64,000 nt of DNA from JAUXEH01 sp965533275. GTDB lineage: Bacteria > Acidobacteriota > Aminicenantia > Aminicenantales > Aminicenantaceae. Shown piece by piece: positions 61,574 to 64,000 of this stretch. The notes under the pieces were generated by a model. That model made no database searches. It had not been told where the DNA came from and worked only from the letters and a program-made list of their open reading frames with translations. Numbering within the stretch: the stretch's first letter is position 1; every line of letters starts with the position of its first letter. Location of the stretch: assembly GCA_965533275.1 (NCBI GenBank), contig CBESWG010000009.1, forward strand, positions 38,679 through 102,678. The letters run 5' to 3'. Position numbers and translations under genes: made by a program.

Positions 61574-61703
61574 TAATTCAGCAAGTCGACGTTTCTCCAG
61601 ATATACGGATCGTCACAAGCAGTACTGAAGCGGGCTTTTGTATGGCCCTCGATCGGAAGGGCCGGCCCGAAGACTCTCGACGCAAAAAGGGGAGCGAAAG
61701 ATA

Positions 61704-63401
61704 TTGGCAGAAGAAGAACCGACCCAGGAAGTCACCGAAGAAGCCCTGCCTGAGGGTATTGAGGAACTCCTGAGTCCCATTTCCGCCGAATCTCCCACCG
61801 GGGAGAATGCCAACGTTTCGGAAGAATATTTTAAACTGGACATGGAGGTCGGCAAGGTTACGCCTGACTATCTAGTCTGCCTCGAGTTTGCGAAGACCAT
61901 TCTCATGGAGCAGAGCAAAGACCTCCGAGTGGCATCCTGGCTGACATTTTCCTGGTATCGTACGGAAAAGATCCCCGGCCTTGTCAAGGGAATGACCTTG
62001 ATGCTCGAACTGATGAAGCAGTTCGGCGACAAGCTTTTTCCTGAGAAACCGGCCCATCGCAGCAAAGCCCTCCTGTATCTGAACACAGGGCGCTTCGTCA
62101 AGCTGCTGGAGCAGGAACCCATCAACCAGCAGACGGCTCCCCAGATCATCGAACTGAAGAAGATCCTGGAACAGCTCGGTGACGAAGCAAAGAAGCAGTT
62201 TCCCGAGAGTACTCCTGAGCTGAAGGACCTGCAGAAGGTTGTCGAGACGCACATCGAAACAGCCAGTGAAGTCTCACCACCCACCAAGGCTGCATCAGAT
62301 GATGCCCCGGCGGAACCACCGGGAAGAGGCCAAGGAGAGCCCTCAACTCCGGAAGAAACCAAGGTCACAGCAGAGAAAAAACCGGCTGCACCTACACCAG
62401 CAGCCCCCGCTTCTCCAGCCAAGGAGACGGCGGTGGGCTCGGAGAAGGATGCGCTGCTGGCCTTCAAGAACGCGCTGCGGTTCATCTATCAGCAGGATAA
62501 TACGAAGGCAAAGCACCAGGCCTACCTCTATGGAATAGCCCGTTCTCTGGTCTGGGACCGGATGAGTGTCCCCCCCCATGAAGATCATGTCGCGCAGATC
62601 GCCCCTCCCGAATCCGTGGTCCTCAACATGTTTCAGCAGTGGCATTCAGATAAAAATGGCGACAAGCTCGTCTCCAACCTGGAAATAAGCCTGCTCGACC
62701 AGGACAGCACTCTGAAGTATTGGCTCACCGGCCAGAGGATGGAGGTGCTGGCCCTGGAGAATGCGGGCGGCGCTGGGCTCAAGGCTGCAGACGAGGTCAA
62801 GTTCCAGCTTGCCAAGCTCCTCACCAGATATCCACACTTTTCCAAGCTGAAGTTCCGTGACAAGTCCCCCTTTGCTGATGCCGATACGCTGGAGTGGATC
62901 GAAGGCGAGGTGAAACCGATCATGGGCGGCGGCGTAGGCGGAGAGACGATCCTCCCCCCCATCATGGGGGAGGAATACGAATCCCTCACAAAGGAATATG
63001 AAGCGGCCTGTGAGGCTCTGCCCGATGGATTTGAAGAGAACCTGAGCAAGATGCAGCAGGGAATCTCCGCTGAACATCGGCGCAAGGGGCATTTTCTCCG
63101 CGTCCTCAACCTGGCTAACTTCTGTGTCAAAGCCAGGGAACATGAACTTGCCCGTGTGCATCTCATGGATCTGATGGGCAGGATCGAGGCCTATCAGCTG
63201 GCCTATTGGGAACCCGCCTTGAGCGCCTCGGCCTGGCAGTCCATGTACATTGTCAATCAGAAACTCCTGGAAGCGGAGATGGATGAGGACGACAAGGAAC
63301 GTTTGGAGAAGAAACAGAAAGAGTTGTTTTCCAAGATCGGAAATTTTGACGGGCTGCTGGCCTTGAAGCTTGCGGACCGGAATCAAAATAAAGGAGACTA
63401 A
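61704..63401 (+). CDS. tssA: Type VI secretion protein TssA (ImpA family)
   Basis: The 565-residue protein has the ImpA_N domain (LLSPISAESPTGENANVSEEYFKLDMEVGK and LRVASWLTFSWYRTEKIPGLVKGMTLMLELMKQFGDKLFPE), a long Pro/Ala/Lys-rich linker (about residues 185-245) and a helical C-terminal domain. TssA guides baseplate priming and sheath growth. The start is TTG at 61704, ten bases after GGGGAG; the longer frame from another TTG at 61638 has no ribosome-binding site. The C-terminal domain resembles the VasJ/VasL-type class rather than short TssA forms. tssB starts three bases after the stop. Confidence 0.9.
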   Translation: MAEEEPTQEVTEEALPEGIEELLSPISAESPTGENANVSEEYFKLDMEVGKVTPDYLVCLEFAKTILMEQSKDLRVASWLTFSWYRTEKIPGLVKGMTLMLELMKQFGDKLFPEKPAHRSKALLYLNTGRFVKLLEQEPINQQTAPQIIELKKILEQLGDEAKKQFPESTPELKDLQKVVETHIETASEVSPPTKAASDDAPAEPPGRGQGEPSTPEETKVTAEKKPAAPTPAAPASPAKETAVGSEKDALLAFKNALRFIYQQDNTKAKHQAYLYGIARSLVWDRMSVPPHEDHVAQIAPPESVVLNMFQQWHSDKNGDKLVSNLEISLLDQDSTLKYWLTGQRMEVLALENAGGAGLKAADEVKFQLAKLLTRYPHFSKLKFRDKSPFADADTLEWIEGEVKPIMGGGVGGETILPPIMGEEYESLTKEYEAACEALPDGFEENLSKMQQGISAEHRRKGHFLRVLNLANFCVKAREHELARVHLMDLMGRIEAYQLAYWEPALSASAWQSMYIVNQKLLEAEMDEDDKERLEKKQKELFSKIGNFDGLLALKLADRNQNKGD

Positions 63402-63404
63402 ACT

Positions 63405-63914
63405 ATGGCAAAACCGACAACGCCGAAAATCGGTACTCGAGTCAAGGTGTCTATCCTTCCCAGCTCCGATGCCAAAGAAGAGGTGGAACTGGACTATAGG
63501 GTCCTCATGCCTGGCAATTTTAGCAAGAGCGAACCGGGCTCCCTGGGAGCGGTGAAGGACCGCAGACTGCGGACCATCGGGCGGAAGGGGGATTTCAAGA
63601 AGGCCCTGCGGGACATAAACCCCAAGCTGAACCTGATTGTACCCAACAAGCTCTCTGAAGATTCGGAAGCTGAGATGGAGGTCAGCCTGGACTTCAAGGA
63701 TATCAAGGACTTCCACCCCGACCAGATCGTCAACAAGGTCGAACCCCTCAAGGAGCTTCTGGATGCCCGGGAAAAGCTGAAGCAGCTCAAGCTCCAGGTC
63801 CTGAAAGACGTCAAGCTGCGCAAGGCCCTCGAAGCCGTGCTCAAGGAGGGCGGGGGCAGTGTCGACGACCTGATGAAGAAGATCGAAGTGGCCGAAGAAG
63901 AGAAGAAAGAATAG
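63405..63914 (+). CDS. tssB: Type VI contractile sheath small subunit TssB
   Basis: The 169-residue protein has the TssB pattern: RVKVSILPSSDAKEEVELDYRVLMPGNF (inner strand), SLGAVKDRRLRTIGRKGDFKKALRDINPKLNLIVPN and SLDFKDIKDFHPDQIVNKVEPLKELLDAREKLKQLK (the FHPD.I...P.L..LL..R..L..L block). It pairs with TssC to form the contractile sheath around the Hcp tube. It lies between tssA (3 bases) and tssC (30 bases). Confidence 0.96.
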   Translation: MAKPTTPKIGTRVKVSILPSSDAKEEVELDYRVLMPGNFSKSEPGSLGAVKDRRLRTIGRKGDFKKALRDINPKLNLIVPNKLSEDSEAEMEVSLDFKDIKDFHPDQIVNKVEPLKELLDAREKLKQLKLQVLKDVKLRKALEAVLKEGGGSVDDLMKKIEVAEEEKKE

Positions 63915-63944
63915 GGCCGACAGGACAAATAAGGAGGAATAATC

Positions 63945-64000
63945 ATGGCAGAAGAAAAAAAGACGGAAACAGAAGTCGAAGTCAGTGCCGTCGACAGCCT
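63945..64000 (+). CDS. tssC: Type VI contractile sheath large subunit TssC, N-terminal start only
   Basis: Only 18 codons are visible (MAEEKKTETEVEVSAVDSL) before the right edge. The start ATG has AAGGAGG eight bases upstream. A charged Glu/Lys-rich N terminus right after tssB is what TssC proteins have. The call rests mainly on gene order. Confidence 0.75.
   Translation, partial: MAEEKKTETEVEVSAVDS

Overview
The window is a chromosomal segment from a Gram-negative (diderm) bacterium. Evidence for an outer membrane includes heptose/LPS core genes, outer-membrane beta-barrel proteins, a LolA-like protein and a type VI secretion cluster. Gene density is high, most genes are GC-rich by eye, and genes run in tight operons with ATGA overlaps. 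An archaeal-type thiolase/HMG-CoA synthase/DUF35 set beside methylcrotonyl-CoA carboxylase genes would fit an Acidobacteriota- or Aminicenantota-like lineage, but I cannot fix the taxon from sequence alone. No transposase, integrase, phage gene, rRNA or CRISPR array was seen.

Layout, left to right. 1-4.8 kb: the 3' end of a HAD phosphatase gene, then a minus-strand bactofilin-uvrB-uvrC operon behind a perfect-consensus sigma-70 promoter. 4.9-10.1 kb: a plus-strand operon (beta-barrel protein, TetR regulator, MMPL/RND transporter, LolA-like protein) with twin palindromic operators in its promoter. 10.1-12.2 kb: a repeat-rich spacer, tRNA-Gly(CCC), an octanoyltransferase and an unknown protein. 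12.3-15.4 kb (minus): ECF sigma factor, zinc-finger anti-sigma, two small membrane proteins and a DUF4097 beta-helix protein, with an ECF-type promoter in front. 15.6-22.8 kb: seven-gene C5/C6 acyl-CoA operon (HMG-CoA synthase, thiolase, DUF35, carboxyltransferase, hydratase, biotin carboxylase, biotinyl carrier). 22.9-25.7 kb: a second ECF sigma/membrane-partner pair followed by an HtrA-like protein that has lost two of three catalytic residues.

25.7-29.4 kb (minus): ADP-heptose synthesis (kinase and adenylyltransferase as separate genes), heptosyltransferase, an isoprenylcysteine-methyltransferase-like protein and TrmH. 29.5-40.5 kb: mixed housekeeping genes (AlkD-like glycosylase, beta-lactamase-fold hydrolase, RNA uracil methyltransferase, HAD hydrolase, outer-membrane protein, NhaC-type antiporter, aldo/keto reductase, DUF885 protein, aminopeptidase P). 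40.6-46.5 kb: tRNA-Leu(CAA), then a MacAB-like trans-envelope exporter fused transcriptionally to a radical SAM/SPASM enzyme. Two micro-ORFs (21 and 26 codons) flank this set and share a C-terminal pattern, so it is the best candidate for an undescribed peptide-modification and export system.

46.5-52.8 kb: small zinc-ribbon proteins, a QueG-like Fe-S protein, a PAS histidine kinase interrupted by a frameshift at an A-run, an unusual Asp/Glu racemase homologue and a secreted kinase-fold protein. 52.8-64 kb: a type VI secretion cluster (FHA/TagH, TssJ, K, L, M, TagF, TssA, TssB and the start of TssC) with one promoter in front of the FHA gene and a second before tssA. It continues past the right edge; Hcp, VgrG and ClpV are not in view.
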